The notes under the pieces are model-generated. The model saw nothing but the letters and a program-made list of their open reading frames with translations. It did not search any database and was not told where the DNA came from. Shown one piece after another: positions 1-7,495 of a stretch of 14,391 nucleotides of DNA. Source of the stretch: Lachnospiraceae bacterium. Its GTDB lineage: Bacteria; Bacillota; Clostridia; Lachnospirales; Lachnospiraceae. Made by a program: the position numbers and the translations under genes. Positions within the stretch are counted from its first letter, which is position 1, and every line of letters begins with the position of its first letter. The stretch is taken from contig JAAWLS010000026.1 of the NCBI GenBank assembly GCA_022798035.1, positions 1 to 14,391 on the forward strand, in the 5' to 3' direction.

Positions 1-1222
1 GGTCATTTTTCAAAATACAGTAACACATGCGTTTCCAGCTTGGAATGTCCTTTGTAGATTTGATATCATCCGTGTCATCTGGTATTTTCCCGGGAAAGAT
101 GATTCTGGAACTTTTATTCAGCGTATAGTTAGACACCCCGTTTCTCTGAATCCGATACCCGTGGTCCAACAATTCCTGAATCGTCTCTTCCGACAGTCCT
201 CCTCCCGTCTCATGCCAGAATTTCATAGAAGTCCTGAATTTTTTCACGTAGCTGTTCCGCAGTCTGACAGGCAGTGTGTCCAAGAGAAATTTCGTGTAGG
301 ATTCCCAGGTATGACCGGGAGGCAGCGTAATGTTCCGGTACCCCAGCGCCTTTGTCTTGGCGTAAATAGCCCCGAAATTTGCTCCTTTCACCCTGCCTAC
401 CAGCTTTGTCCAGATTTCCGGGTCAATCACGCGGTAAAGGTTCAGACTGTCTTTGGCATAATCGTTAAAAGGTGATGCCACCCGCATCTGGCTTGGTTTC
501 AGTCCTGCCATATAATATAAATCATACAGCCTGTTGTAATCATACCCAAACTTGAAATTGGCGGCCCACACATCGTTATTGGTCCAGTCATACAGCGGGG
601 AAGCGCACCACACATCCTTAAACTGTTTGGAAATCCAGCACTCTCCCTTATATCCGTATTTCCGGTTCATAAATCCGCTGTAACGCTGCAGAGACTCCTC
701 TGCCCGAATCCCAAGCAGACAGACCGTATTCCCCTTGCCGTGCTGCTCTTTATAAAACCTTCCAAACTGTTTTGCCAGATTTTCCTGGGGCATCCGGTAG
801 CGGTAGTGATGAAAAGGATTCGACATATTGATGACGTAGGGATAATCCGGCATGTCTCTCACCCAGATATCCTTTTTTGTGTCGTCCCAGGGGTACCAAT
901 ACATCTCATAATTGCTCAAAGCTGTACGGGTTGCCATAGGAAGACATATCCAATATGGCTCTACCTCCTTTTCCAAACGCTGAAAGGTCTGCTCCACATA
1001 CTCTGTCGTCACTGTGTACTGAGCCTCAAAGTCCTGATGAAACAGTCCCACTATACGGTCCGGATAGTATCTGTGTTTAAAATCCATAAAGAGATTCAGC
1101 AGTACCCCGCTGTCCTTTCCTCCGCTAAAGGAAACATAAATATTTTCAAATTCCTGGAACAGAAAATGGAATCTCTGCTGAAGCGCTTCGTAGACATCTT
1201 CCTCCTGATATTCCCGTATCAT
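1..1222 (-). CDS. PAPS reductase/DUF3440 family protein (IbrA/YbdN-like), 3' end outside window
   Basis: The reading frame opens at ATG 1222 and stays open to base 1, giving 407 codons with no stop, so the C-terminus is missing. The translation begins MIREYQEEDVYEALQQRF and carries the PP-loop motif SFSGGKDSG at residues 31-39, the ATP-pyrophosphatase signature of the PAPS reductase/adenine nucleotide alpha-hydrolase superfamily. Further landmarks are LGIRAEESLQRYSGF and a 'PLYDWTNNDVW' segment, typical of the DUF3440 branch that includes E. coli YbdN and IbrA. The biochemical role of that branch is not settled; some members are linked to phage or regulatory loci and are often paired with a ParB-like protein (IbrB/YbdM), which could lie beyond the left edge. 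The ATG overlaps the stop of the nitroreductase gene (ATGA) and a strong GGAGGAGG ribosome site precedes it, so the two are probably translationally coupled. True sulfonucleotide reduction is not shown by the sequence. Confidence 0.85.
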   Translation of the reverse strand, partial: MIREYQEEDVYEALQQRFHFLFQEFENIYVSFSGGKDSGVLLNLFMDFKHRYYPDRIVGLFHQDFEAQYTVTTEYVEQTFQRLEKEVEPYWICLPMATRTALSNYEMYWYPWDDTKKDIWVRDMPDYPYVINMSNPFHHYRYRMPQENLAKQFGRFYKEQHGKGNTVCLLGIRAEESLQRYSGFMNRKYGYKGECWISKQFKDVWCASPLYDWTNNDVWAANFKFGYDYNRLYDLYYMAGLKPSQMRVASPFNDYAKDSLNLYRVIDPEIWTKLVGRVKGANFGAIYAKTKALGYRNITLPPGHTWESYTKFLLDTLPVRLRNSYVKKFRTSMKFWHETGGGLSEETIQELLDHGYRIQRNGVSNYTLNKSSRIIFPGKIPDDTDDIKSTKDIPSWKRMCYCILKND

Positions 1223-1962
1223 CCTCTGTCCTCCTCCTTTTGAAATTCTTTCAGATATACTTCCATGGAGCGGTTCATCTCATTTGAAAATTCTGACTCG
1301 TATTTTCTCTTCCAGAAAGCCTCCATCCATTTCTCATAACTCTGGGAACCTATTTTCCCAGAGAACATCTTTCTGATTTCCCGGCTGTTCTTCTCTCGAT
1401 AAACATTTTCACAGACGATATCTGAAAGTTCAAAACGTTCTGGCTTCTTCCGCTCCTTCTGCTGCCTGCTGGGATGGCCAAACACTGCCATACAGGCAGG
1501 ATAGACGTAAGAAGGAAGATTTAGGAGGCGTTTCATCTCTTCTGCGTGTTCCATAACGTCGCCGATATAACAGGAACCGATTCCCAGACTTTCCGCCGCT
1601 GTCACCGCATTTTGGGCCGCAATCAGCGCGTCCTCCACCGCCAGCAGCAAATCTCCCGTTCCCGGCCTTCTGGGAGAAAGTCCCGCTTCTTCATAAAAGG
1701 AAAGCCATTTTTGACAGTCTCCGCAGAAAATCAGTACCAGTTTTGCCTTCGCGATAAAGGGCTGGTGGTCGCAGAGCTCCGCTAATTTTTCTTTCTTTGC
1801 CTGGTCTGTAATATCCAGAATGGTATACAAAAGCTGGCATCCCGCCGAGGGCGCCTGCAGAGCCGCATTTAAAATGCTTTCCCTGTCCTTTGCCGAAATA
1901 TTCTCTTCCGTAAACACCCGGACTGATTTTCTTGCATGAAGTGCCTGTAGTATCTCATTCAT
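1219..1962 (-). CDS. Nitroreductase-family flavoprotein
   Basis: A 247-residue protein of the FMN-dependent nitroreductase fold. The N-terminus holds the family's HARKSVRVF segment (residues about 9-17), where the Arg and Ser normally contact the FMN phosphate, followed by the LQAPSAGCQ segment. Residues about 108-140 (LLLAVEDALIAAQNAVTAAE..GIGSCYIGD) match the conserved helix and glycine-rich turn of NfsA/Frp-like members. The C-terminal 80 residues are charged and helical, as in Frp-type proteins that wrap around the dimer partner. I chose ATG 1962 because GGGGAGG lies 8-9 bases upstream; an in-frame TTG at 2031 has no ribosome site and would run through a palindrome. Substrate is unknown; family members reduce nitroaromatics, quinones or flavins with NAD(P)H. 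It follows queA by 73 bases and overlaps the next gene by four bases. Confidence 0.88.
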   Translation of the reverse strand: MNEILQALHARKSVRVFTEENISAKDRESILNAALQAPSAGCQLLYTILDITDQAKKEKLAELCDHQPFIAKAKLVLIFCGDCQKWLSFYEEAGLSPRRPGTGDLLLAVEDALIAAQNAVTAAESLGIGSCYIGDVMEHAEEMKRLLNLPSYVYPACMAVFGHPSRQQKERKKPERFELSDIVCENVYREKNSREIRKMFSGKIGSQSYEKWMEAFWKRKYESEFSNEMNRSMEVYLKEFQKEEDRG

Positions 1963-1977
1963 TTTCTGTTCCTCCCC

Positions 1978-2024
1978 GGCACATGAATCCATGTGCCCGT
2001 ACAACATCTTTTCTCTTTTGTCAA
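1978..2024 (-). promoter_or_regulatory. Palindrome and possible promoter in front of the nitroreductase gene
   Basis: A perfect 8-bp inverted repeat, GGCACATG-4-CATGTGCC, occupies 1978-1997 and ends one base from the ribosome site of the nitroreductase gene. Upstream on the same strand, a consensus -35 box TTGACA sits at 2019-2024. Seventeen bases further the -10 position (1996-2001) reads TACGGG, which is poor, and it overlaps the palindrome. The arrangement could be an operator over a weak, activator-dependent promoter, or an RNA hairpin next to the Shine-Dalgarno site. The inverted repeat is seen; the function is inferred. Confidence 0.4.
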
Positions 2025-2035
2025 AATGCAAATTA

Positions 2036-3106
2036 CTAGATTACCAGCATGGCGTCTCCAAAGCTGAAAAAACGATATTTTTCTTTCACAGCAGTCTCAT
2101 AGGCCCCCATCACATTTTCCCGGCCGGCCAGGGCCGACACCAGCATCACCAATGTGGATTCCGGAAGATGGAAATTCGTAATCAAAGCATCCAGAACATG
2201 AAATTGATACCCAGGATAAATAAAAATATCTGTCCAGCCGCTTCCGGCCCGCACAAATTCCCTTTCCTGCCCTCCAGGATTCTGAGCGCCTTTTCTGCTT
2301 TCCTGCAGTTTCATGGCAGCGGATTCGATGGTCCTGCAGCTTGTGGTGCCCACACAGACTACCCTGCCTCCTGCCTGTTTCGTCTCATTGATGATTTTTG
2401 CCGCCGTCTCGTCTATCTGATAAAACTCTGAGTGCATGTGATGCTCCTGCACCTGCTTTACTTTCACAGGACGAAACGTGCCAAGCCCCACATGCAGTGT
2501 CACTTCCGCAATGGCAATTCCTTTCTCTTTCACCTCTGCCAGCAGTTCCGGTGTAAAATGAAGCCCGGCAGTGGGAGCCGCCGCAGAGCCGTCATGTTTG
2601 GCGTAGACAGTCTGATAGCGGTTTTTATCCTGAAGCTGATGGGTGATATAAGGAGGCAGAGGCATCTGTCCCAGTCTGTCTAAAATCTCCTCAAAAATCC
2701 CTTCATAGGAAAACTGAATCAGACGGTTGCCGTCCTCCACAATTTCCAGAACCTCCCCTGTCAGCAGTCCGCCGCCAAATACAATTCTGCTGCCCGGCCT
2801 GGCCTTTTTTCCCGGTTTTACCAAAGTCTCCCAGATATCGTTTTCTCTCCGTTTTAACAGCAGAATCTCCACTTTTCCCTGAGTGCCCTCCCGCTCCCCG
2901 AACAATCTTGCGGGAATTACTTTTGTGTTGTTGAGCACCAGGCAATCCCCTGGCTGTAAATAGTCTGTAATATGGCAAAAAACTCTGTGCTCCATTTCCC
3001 CCGTCTCCTTATTGAGAACAAGGAGGCGGGAATTGGAGCGTTCTTCCAGCGGGTCCTGGGCAATCAGTTCCTGGGGCAGCTCATAATTAAAATCTTTTAC
3101 ATCCAT
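2036..3106 (-). CDS. queA: tRNA preQ1 S-adenosylmethionine ribosyltransferase-isomerase (QueA)
   Basis: A 356-residue protein of the usual QueA length. It transfers and isomerises the ribosyl group of S-adenosylmethionine onto 7-aminomethyl-7-deazaguanine in tRNA, giving epoxyqueuosine at the wobble position of GUN-anticodon tRNAs (Asp, Asn, His, Tyr). It acts in the cytoplasm. Family landmarks are the N-terminal [32 protein letters not shown] (about 59-70), [18 protein letters not shown] followed by LHFTPELL (about 164-189), [10 protein letters not shown] (about 205-214) and [20 protein letters not shown] (about 297-316). The start at 3106 lies eight bases after the pheT stop, with a purine-rich AAGGGA site in the gap, so it is almost certainly co-transcribed with pheST and thus exposed to the Phe T-box. 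The stop is TAG at 2036. Nothing looks degraded. Confidence 0.97.
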   Translation of the reverse strand: MDVKDFNYELPQELIAQDPLEERSNSRLLVLNKETGEMEHRVFCHITDYLQPGDCLVLNNTKVIPARLFGEREGTQGKVEILLLKRRENDIWETLVKPGKKARPGSRIVFGGGLLTGEVLEIVEDGNRLIQFSYEGIFEEILDRLGQMPLPPYITHQLQDKNRYQTVYAKHDGSAAAPTAGLHFTPELLAEVKEKGIAIAEVTLHVGLGTFRPVKVKQVQEHHMHSEFYQIDETAAKIINETKQAGGRVVCVGTTSCRTIESAAMKLQESRKGAQNPGGQEREFVRAGSGWTDIFIYPGYQFHVLDALITNFHLPESTLVMLVSALAGRENVMGAYETAVKEKYRFFSFGDAMLVI

Positions 3107-3114
3107 GGCATCCC

Positions 3115-5535
3115 TTACTTTCTCAGCTCAATTCCCATATCTTCCAGAGATTTCAAAATTCTGTCCATGGCCGGAGCGTAATCTGCCTCTTCCAGCGTCT
3201 TGTCTTTTGCCCGGAATGTGAGAGAATACGCCACAGATTTATGACCTGCGCTAATCTGGGAACCTTCATAAATATCAAACAATTCGTAGCTCTCCAGATA
3301 GCTGCCTCCTTTGGCGTCAAATATCTTTTCCACTTCTCCCACCAATATGCTCTTTTTCATCACCATGCTGATGTCACGGGTAACTGCAGGGAATTTTGCA
3401 ATGCCTTCATATTTCCGTCCAAAATCTGCCAGTTCCACAATCTTGGGCATATCAATCACTGCCACATACACCCGTTCTTTGATGGAATAATTTTCTGTCA
3501 CTTTCGGATGGATTTCTCCCAGATAACCCACCACATTTCCGTCATAAATCACATTTGCCTGTCTGCCTGGATGCAGGAAAGGTTTCCCGGAATTGGGGTC
3601 GTAGGTTTCTTTTCCAGTTAATCCTGCTTTATCAAAAAATTCTTCTATTACTCCCTTCATGGTATAGAAATCGCCGTCCCCATACATACCCAGGGTAAAC
3701 TGCATGCGCTCCTGGGGCAGCTCTGTCACAGGCACCTGCTTTGGCAGATAAATATTGCCAAGCTCATACAGGCGCACATTTTTGTTTCTGCGGTTGTAGT
3801 TGGTGGACAGAGAATTCAGCATGCCATTCAGGGAAATGGTACGCATAATGCTGAAATCCTCTCCCAGAGGATTGGAAATCACCACAGTTCTACGCAAAGG
3901 GCTGTCCCCCGGAATCAGAAGTTTGTCAAAGACTTTGGGGCTCTCAAAAGAATAGCTCATCCCCTGGCTGAATCCGCAGTACTCCGCAATATCTTTTGCC
4001 ACCTCTTCCACTCTGAGTTTGAAGGAAAGTTTACCTGTTGTGGCCTCTCCGGTAGGAAGGGTGGTAGGAATATTGTCATATCCATAAAATCTTGCCACTT
4101 CTTCCGCCATATCTGCCAGGCATTCCAAATCCTGTCTCCAGGAAGGCACGATAACCTCATCCTTCTCGTCATCGTAATCCAAATCAATATTTTTAAAATA
4201 TTCAATCATGATTTCTTTTTTAATGTCTGTTCCCAGCAGCCGGTTGACTTTCTCTGCGTCAAAAGGAATTCTTCTTCCCTCTCTCACCTTTCCATACACG
4301 TCAGCCACACCGCCTACCACTTCTCCGGCCCCCATCTCTTCTATGAGCTGGCATGCACGGTTAATGGCTTCTATGGCATTGTTGGGGTCCAGGCCTTTCT
4401 CGAATTTGCCGGAGGCATCTGTCCGAAGGCCGACTTTTTTGCTGGAAAGGCGGATATTCGTGCCGTCAAAACAGGCAGCCTCAAAAAGCATCGTCTGCAC
4501 CTGGTCTGTAATCATGGAATTCTCTCCACCCATGATTCCTGCGATACCCACTGCTTTTTCTCCATCACAAATCATCAGAACGGAATCATCCATCGTGCGC
4601 TCCTGGCCGTCCAAAGTCACAAATCTTTCATCCTTGGCTGCCCGCCGCACAATAATCTCTCTTCCTGCGATGGTATCTAAATCGTAGGCATGCATGGGCT
4701 GGCCGTACTCTTCCATCACATAGTTGGTGATGTCCACAATATTATTGATGGGCCGGATTCCCTGGGAGGCAAGACGCCGCTGCATCCATTTGGGAGAGGG
4801 GCCTATCTTGATGTTTTTCACCACGCGCGCGCAATATCTGGGACAGAGCTCTGTATCTTCCACCGTCACTTTGATATAATCATTGACATTTTCACTGTTC
4901 CCAGTTTCTGTCACCACAGGAGGATGGAAAGACTTGTGAAAGGTGGCCGCCGCCTCCCTTGCGATTCCAAGTACGCCAAAACAGTCCACACGATTCGATG
5001 TAATCTCATATTCAAAAACCACATCATCCAGTCCCAGAGCTTTGACAGCGCTTTCCCCAACTACCGCATCATCCTCAAAAATATAAATGCCTTCCTCCGG
5101 CGCTTCCGGATACATTTCCCGGTCAGAACCAAGCTCTTCAATGGAGCACATCATGCCGTTAGAGACAACACCTCTTAATTTTCCCTTTTTAATCTTGATT
5201 CCACCTGGAGTTTTCTTGCCGTCATGGCCTCCTGCCACCCGGCCTCCGTCCAGTACAACCGGTACTTTCTGTCCTTCTTTTACATTAGGCGCTCCGGTTA
5301 CAATCTGAATGTATTCTTCTCTTCCCACATCCACCTGGCAGACAACCAGTTTGTCGGCATCTGGATGTTTTTCAATCTTTTTAATCTGTCCGATGATAAT
5401 ATTTTCCAAATCTGCATCCAGCTTTTCATACCCTTCCACCTTGGAGCCGGAGAGGGTCATTCCATCCATGTACTCCTGAGCTGTCACTTCCAACTCAGGG
5501 ACATAAGCTTTTATCCATGATAATGATGTATTCAT
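3115..5535 (-). CDS. pheT: Phenylalanyl-tRNA synthetase beta subunit
   Basis: An 806-residue protein, full length for bacterial PheT. With PheS it forms the (alpha-beta)2 enzyme that charges tRNA-Phe in the cytoplasm. Visible domains in order: the N-terminal insertion with the EMAP/OB-type tRNA-binding fold ([18 protein letters not shown], about 46-63); the B3/B4 editing region (about 215-385, including [20 protein letters not shown]); the B5 domain (about 405-475); the inactive synthetase-like core (about 480-690, including [20 protein letters not shown]); and the C-terminal ferredoxin-like anticodon-binding domain (about 713-805, starting [12 protein letters not shown]). The ATG at 5535 is preceded by AAGGAAG. 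It sits 87 bases downstream of pheS and eight bases upstream of queA. The gap to pheS is very AT-rich but shows no clear terminator. Confidence 0.98.
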   Translation of the reverse strand: MNTSLSWIKAYVPELEVTAQEYMDGMTLSGSKVEGYEKLDADLENIIIGQIKKIEKHPDADKLVVCQVDVGREEYIQIVTGAPNVKEGQKVPVVLDGGRVAGGHDGKKTPGGIKIKKGKLRGVVSNGMMCSIEELGSDREMYPEAPEEGIYIFEDDAVVGESAVKALGLDDVVFEYEITSNRVDCFGVLGIAREAAATFHKSFHPPVVTETGNSENVNDYIKVTVEDTELCPRYCARVVKNIKIGPSPKWMQRRLASQGIRPINNIVDITNYVMEEYGQPMHAYDLDTIAGREIIVRRAAKDERFVTLDGQERTMDDSVLMICDGEKAVGIAGIMGGENSMITDQVQTMLFEAACFDGTNIRLSSKKVGLRTDASGKFEKGLDPNNAIEAINRACQLIEEMGAGEVVGGVADVYGKVREGRRIPFDAEKVNRLLGTDIKKEIMIEYFKNIDLDYDDEKDEVIVPSWRQDLECLADMAEEVARFYGYDNIPTTLPTGEATTGKLSFKLRVEEVAKDIAEYCGFSQGMSYSFESPKVFDKLLIPGDSPLRRTVVISNPLGEDFSIMRTISLNGMLNSLSTNYNRRNKNVRLYELGNIYLPKQVPVTELPQERMQFTLGMYGDGDFYTMKGVIEEFFDKAGLTGKETYDPNSGKPFLHPGRQANVIYDGNVVGYLGEIHPKVTENYSIKERVYVAVIDMPKIVELADFGRKYEGIAKFPAVTRDISMVMKKSILVGEVEKIFDAKGGSYLESYELFDIYEGSQISAGHKSVAYSLTFRAKDKTLEEADYAPAMDRILKSLEDMGIELRK

Positions 5536-5622
5536 ACTTCTTACTTCCTTTCCTGATACCTTTGTCGATTGCGAAACTGCAGAGTCTCCAAAATTTTATT
5601 CTATAATCTTATTTTAATTATT

Positions 5623-6642
5623 TTAAAATTGCTTTAAAAAACGGTCGTCATTCTCATACAGTAAACGCATATCGTCAATTTCATACTTCAAAAGCGCAAT
5701 TCGTTCCAAACCTACGCCGAATGCAAATCCTGAATACTCTTCTGCATCAATTCCGCTCATTTCCAGCACTCTGGGATGTACCATACCGCATCCTAAAATT
5801 TCAATCCATCCGGAACCTTTGCAGAACCGGCATCCCTTTCCACCGCATTTAAAGCAGGTCACGTCCACCTCTGCGCTTGGCTCTGTAAATGGGAAATGAT
5901 GGGGACGGAATTTTACTTTTGTTTCTTCCCCAAACAGCTGACGGGCAAATTCTGCCAGTGTTCCCTTCAAATCTGCGAAAGTGATGTGTTTGTCAATTAC
6001 AAGTCCCTCAATCTGGTGGAAGGAGGGAGAATGGGTCGCATCCACTTCATCAGAACGGAACACCCTGCCAGGAGCAATCATGCGGATTGGAAGCTTACCC
6101 TTTTCCATCTCACGCACCTGCACTGGAGAAGTCTGCGTACGCAGCAGAATTTTATCGTTGATATAAAAGGTGTCCTGCTCGTCTTTGGCCGGATGATTGG
6201 CCGGAATGTTCAAAGCTTCAAAATTATAGTAATCATATTCCACCTCAGGGCCTTCCACCACTTCATATCCCATGCCTACAAAAATACGTTCCACTTCTTC
6301 CAGTGCAATCGTATTGGGATGGCGGTGGCCTACACGGTTTTTCTTGGCTGGAAGGGTAACGTCAATCACTTCCTGTCTCAGTTTAATCTCCCGCTCAGCC
6401 GCCTCCAATTTGGCTTTCGTCTCTTCAATCAGCTTCTCAATACTCTCTCTTGTTTCGTTGACAAGCTGTCCTACCACAGGCCGCTCTTCTGGAAGCACGT
6501 CTTTCATGCCTTTTAGTACCGCAGTCAATTCTCCTTTTTTGCCTAAAAATGCAACACGCACTTCATTTAACTTGGCAAGTCCGTCAGAATTCTGAATTTC
6601 ACGCACTGCCTCTGCCTTAATTTGTTCCAATTTTTCTTTCAT
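5623..6642 (-). CDS. pheS: Phenylalanyl-tRNA synthetase alpha subunit
   Basis: A 339-residue class II synthetase catalytic subunit. The first 85 residues form the expected coiled coil that contacts tRNA. Motif 2 is [20 protein letters not shown] (about 193-212) and motif 3 is [16 protein letters not shown] (about 305-320), the ATP-binding signature. [13 protein letters not shown] cysteine cluster (about 263-274) is the usual form in Firmicutes. I prefer the ATG at 6642: the AAAGGAG ribosome site is seven bases from it but only one base from the in-frame ATG at 6648, which would add Met-Ile. The gene is the first of the operon and is controlled by the Phe T-box at 6914-7232, about 270 bases upstream. 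pheT follows after 87 bases. Confidence 0.97.
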   Translation of the reverse strand: MKEKLEQIKAEAVREIQNSDGLAKLNEVRVAFLGKKGELTAVLKGMKDVLPEERPVVGQLVNETRESIEKLIEETKAKLEAAEREIKLRQEVIDVTLPAKKNRVGHRHPNTIALEEVERIFVGMGYEVVEGPEVEYDYYNFEALNIPANHPAKDEQDTFYINDKILLRTQTSPVQVREMEKGKLPIRMIAPGRVFRSDEVDATHSPSFHQIEGLVIDKHITFADLKGTLAEFARQLFGEETKVKFRPHHFPFTEPSAEVDVTCFKCGGKGCRFCKGSGWIEILGCGMVHPRVLEMSGIDAEEYSGFAFGVGLERIALLKYEIDDMRLLYENDDRFLKQF

Positions 6643-6768
6643 AATCATTCTCCTTTATTAGTAAAAAATTCCTAATACCGTCAATAGAATCTTATTTTAC
6701 AACATTCTGTCTGTCCTTCTGCCGAAAGAGCTTATCTCATAGATTATCCCAACAGAATTTCTTATAAA

Positions 6769-6913
6769 GTCAAATACCCCGCAGCAAGCTACGGGGCATG
6801 GCCTGGCTTGTTCTTTCCGCCCAAGAGGCGGGGTATTTGCACCCGCAGGGCGCTTACCCTCGCGGCATTCGCCAAATATCCGCGCGCCCGGCTGCCTGGC
6901 CATTGCCCGCGGG
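6769..6913 (-). repeat. GC-rich palindromic cluster in the pheST leader (REP-like)
   Basis: About 145 bases, much richer in GC than the flanks, built from nested inverted repeats. CAAATACCCCGC (6771-6782) is matched exactly by its reverse complement at 6828-6839. Inside that pair are smaller hairpins, CCCCG/CGGGG (6777-6796) and CCGCC/GGCGG (6817-6831). A third hairpin pairs CCGC and GGG with CCC and GCGG (6843-6865), and the block ends in the palindrome CCCGCGGG (6906-6913). It lies between the T-box terminator and pheS, so it is transcribed on read-through. It resembles dispersed extragenic palindromes of clostridia, but copy number cannot be judged from one window. The strand given is only that of the transcript. 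Confidence 0.6.
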
Positions 6914-6949
6914 AATAAAAATAATCCCTATGCAAAAACTGCATAGGGA
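6914..6949 (-). terminator. Rho-independent terminator of the Phe T-box
   Basis: A nine-base-pair stem TCCCTATGC/GCATAGGGA (6925-6933 with 6941-6949) with a seven-base loop is followed on the minus strand by TTATTTTTATT. The 5' arm overlaps the CGTCCC sequence that pairs with the T-box bulge in the antiterminator, as expected for mutually exclusive structures. Confidence 0.92.
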
Positions 6950-7232
6950 CGAAATATTCCGCGGTACCACCCTGGTTCTTGAGAATCTTTTCTCTTCATT
7001 CTCAAACACTCTCTCTGTGTAACGTACAGAAAACGTCATATCCTACTTCTCGTAATCTTGTTTCAGATATGCAGCTCCGGTGAGAAATTCAATTGCTTTC
7101 TTTTCTTAAAAGGGTTCCCAGCCGATGACCCTCTCTCTCTGTAAGCAGTACAGCAATCTAATGATATCACAAACTTTATCTGCCTGTGATACGCGGCACC
7201 TTCCTTGCTTTTTACTATTCTTTTATTCCATG
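6914..7232 (-). promoter_or_regulatory. T-box leader responding to uncharged tRNA-Phe
   Basis: The conserved T-box AGGGTGGTACCGCG is at 6960-6973, just ahead of the terminator. Stem III is an eight-base-pair hairpin TTGAGAAT/ATTCTCAA (6979-6986 with 6998-7005). In Stem I the specifier region reads GAATTTCTCACCGGAGC on the minus strand (about 7074-7090). By alignment with the usual GAA-N-codon-CACC layout, the specifier is TTC (Phe) at 7084-7086, matching the downstream pheST genes. Distal Stem I carries AGAGAGAGGGTCATCGG and then GGGAACCC, as in other clostridial T-boxes. Established mechanism: uncharged tRNA pairs with the specifier and with the T-box bulge, stabilises the antiterminator and lets transcription enter pheS. 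Some 120 bases between the GC-rich cluster and pheS (6649-6768) show no further clear structure. Confidence 0.95.
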
Positions 7233-7238
7233 GGTACT

Positions 7239-7267
7239 ATTCTAACACGCAGCAAAAGAAACTGCAA
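7239..7267 (-). promoter_or_regulatory. Sigma-A-type promoter of the T-box/pheST operon
   Basis: On the minus strand, -35 TTGCAG (7262-7267), a 17-base spacer and -10 TAGAAT (7239-7244) place the start of transcription near 7232, at the 5' end of the T-box leader. It lies only 13 bases from the edge of the inverted-repeat-bounded element at 7281-7434. Confidence 0.75.
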
Positions 7268-7280
7268 GCGTTTTTTATCT

Positions 7281-7434
7281 ACAGTTCAGCATCCCATGCA
7301 TAGGAGCTCATCATGTTTACATGTTTGGGCTCTTACTGCATGGGAATGCGGAGCGCCTTCTTATGAGCAAAGTTAGCTGCATCGCAGCGGGAAAACGCTG
7401 TCAGCGTCTTTGCGAATGGCGCGGGCTGAACTGT
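7281..7434. repeat. 154-bp segment bounded by 10-bp inverted repeats (possible MITE-like element)
   Basis: ACAGTTCAGC at 7281-7290 is the exact reverse complement of GCTGAACTGT at 7425-7434. The interior holds a large imperfect hairpin at 7293-7344 (CCCATGCA pairs with TGCATGGG; inside it GAGCTCA pairs with a G-U-tolerant TTGGGCTC and CATG-TTTA-CATG closes the loop). It also has a smaller CAGCG/CGCTG stem near 7385-7402. There is no coding capacity. I see no clear target-site duplication next to the ends. The structure suggests a small non-autonomous mobile element or structured RNA; which one is not decided by the sequence. Confidence 0.5.
7286..7336. repeat. 51-bp direct repeat, copy 1
   Basis: Identical over 51 bases to 7443-7493, with a start-to-start offset of 157 bases. 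This copy lies within the inverted-repeat-bounded segment and is followed by TGCATGGG, which completes the outer arm of its hairpin. Copy 2 lacks that arm. Confidence 0.9.
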
Positions 7435-7442
7435 TTCTTAAA

Positions 7443-7493
7443 TCAGCATCCCATGCATAGGAGCTCATCATGTTTACATGTTTGGGCTCTTAC
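7443..7493. repeat. 51-bp direct repeat, copy 2 (truncated twin)
   Basis: Exact second copy of 7286-7336. It begins at the inner TCAGC part of the terminal repeat and ends two bases from the yihY stop codon (7496-7498). The inner GAGCTC...GGGCTC hairpin is kept, but the outer CCCATGCA arm has no partner. No U-tract follows on the minus strand, so I do not call it a terminator, although it could protect the yihY mRNA 3' end. Confidence 0.85.
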
Positions 7494-7495
7494 GT

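Noticed and set aside
1963..2031. Upstream TTG start for the nitroreductase
   Set aside because: No ribosome site, and the extension would run through the palindrome; ATG 1962 has GGGGAGG at good spacing.
6656..6684. TTGACG-17-CTAATA as an extra promoter for pheS
   Set aside because: The -10 box would lie next to the ribosome site, leaving essentially no 5' leader with a usable Shine-Dalgarno, and it matches consensus poorly.
6697..7039. Short minus-strand frames in the pheST leader, considered as leader peptides
   Set aside because: They run through the T-box, terminator and GC-rich block. T-box control explains the leader without a peptide, and the frames lack a run of Phe codons.
7286..7493. 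CRISPR array
   Set aside because: Only two copies of a 51-bp repeat, no regular spacers and no cas genes nearby.
7443..7493. Rho-independent terminator for yihY
   Set aside because: The hairpin is imperfect and no U-tract follows on the minus strand.
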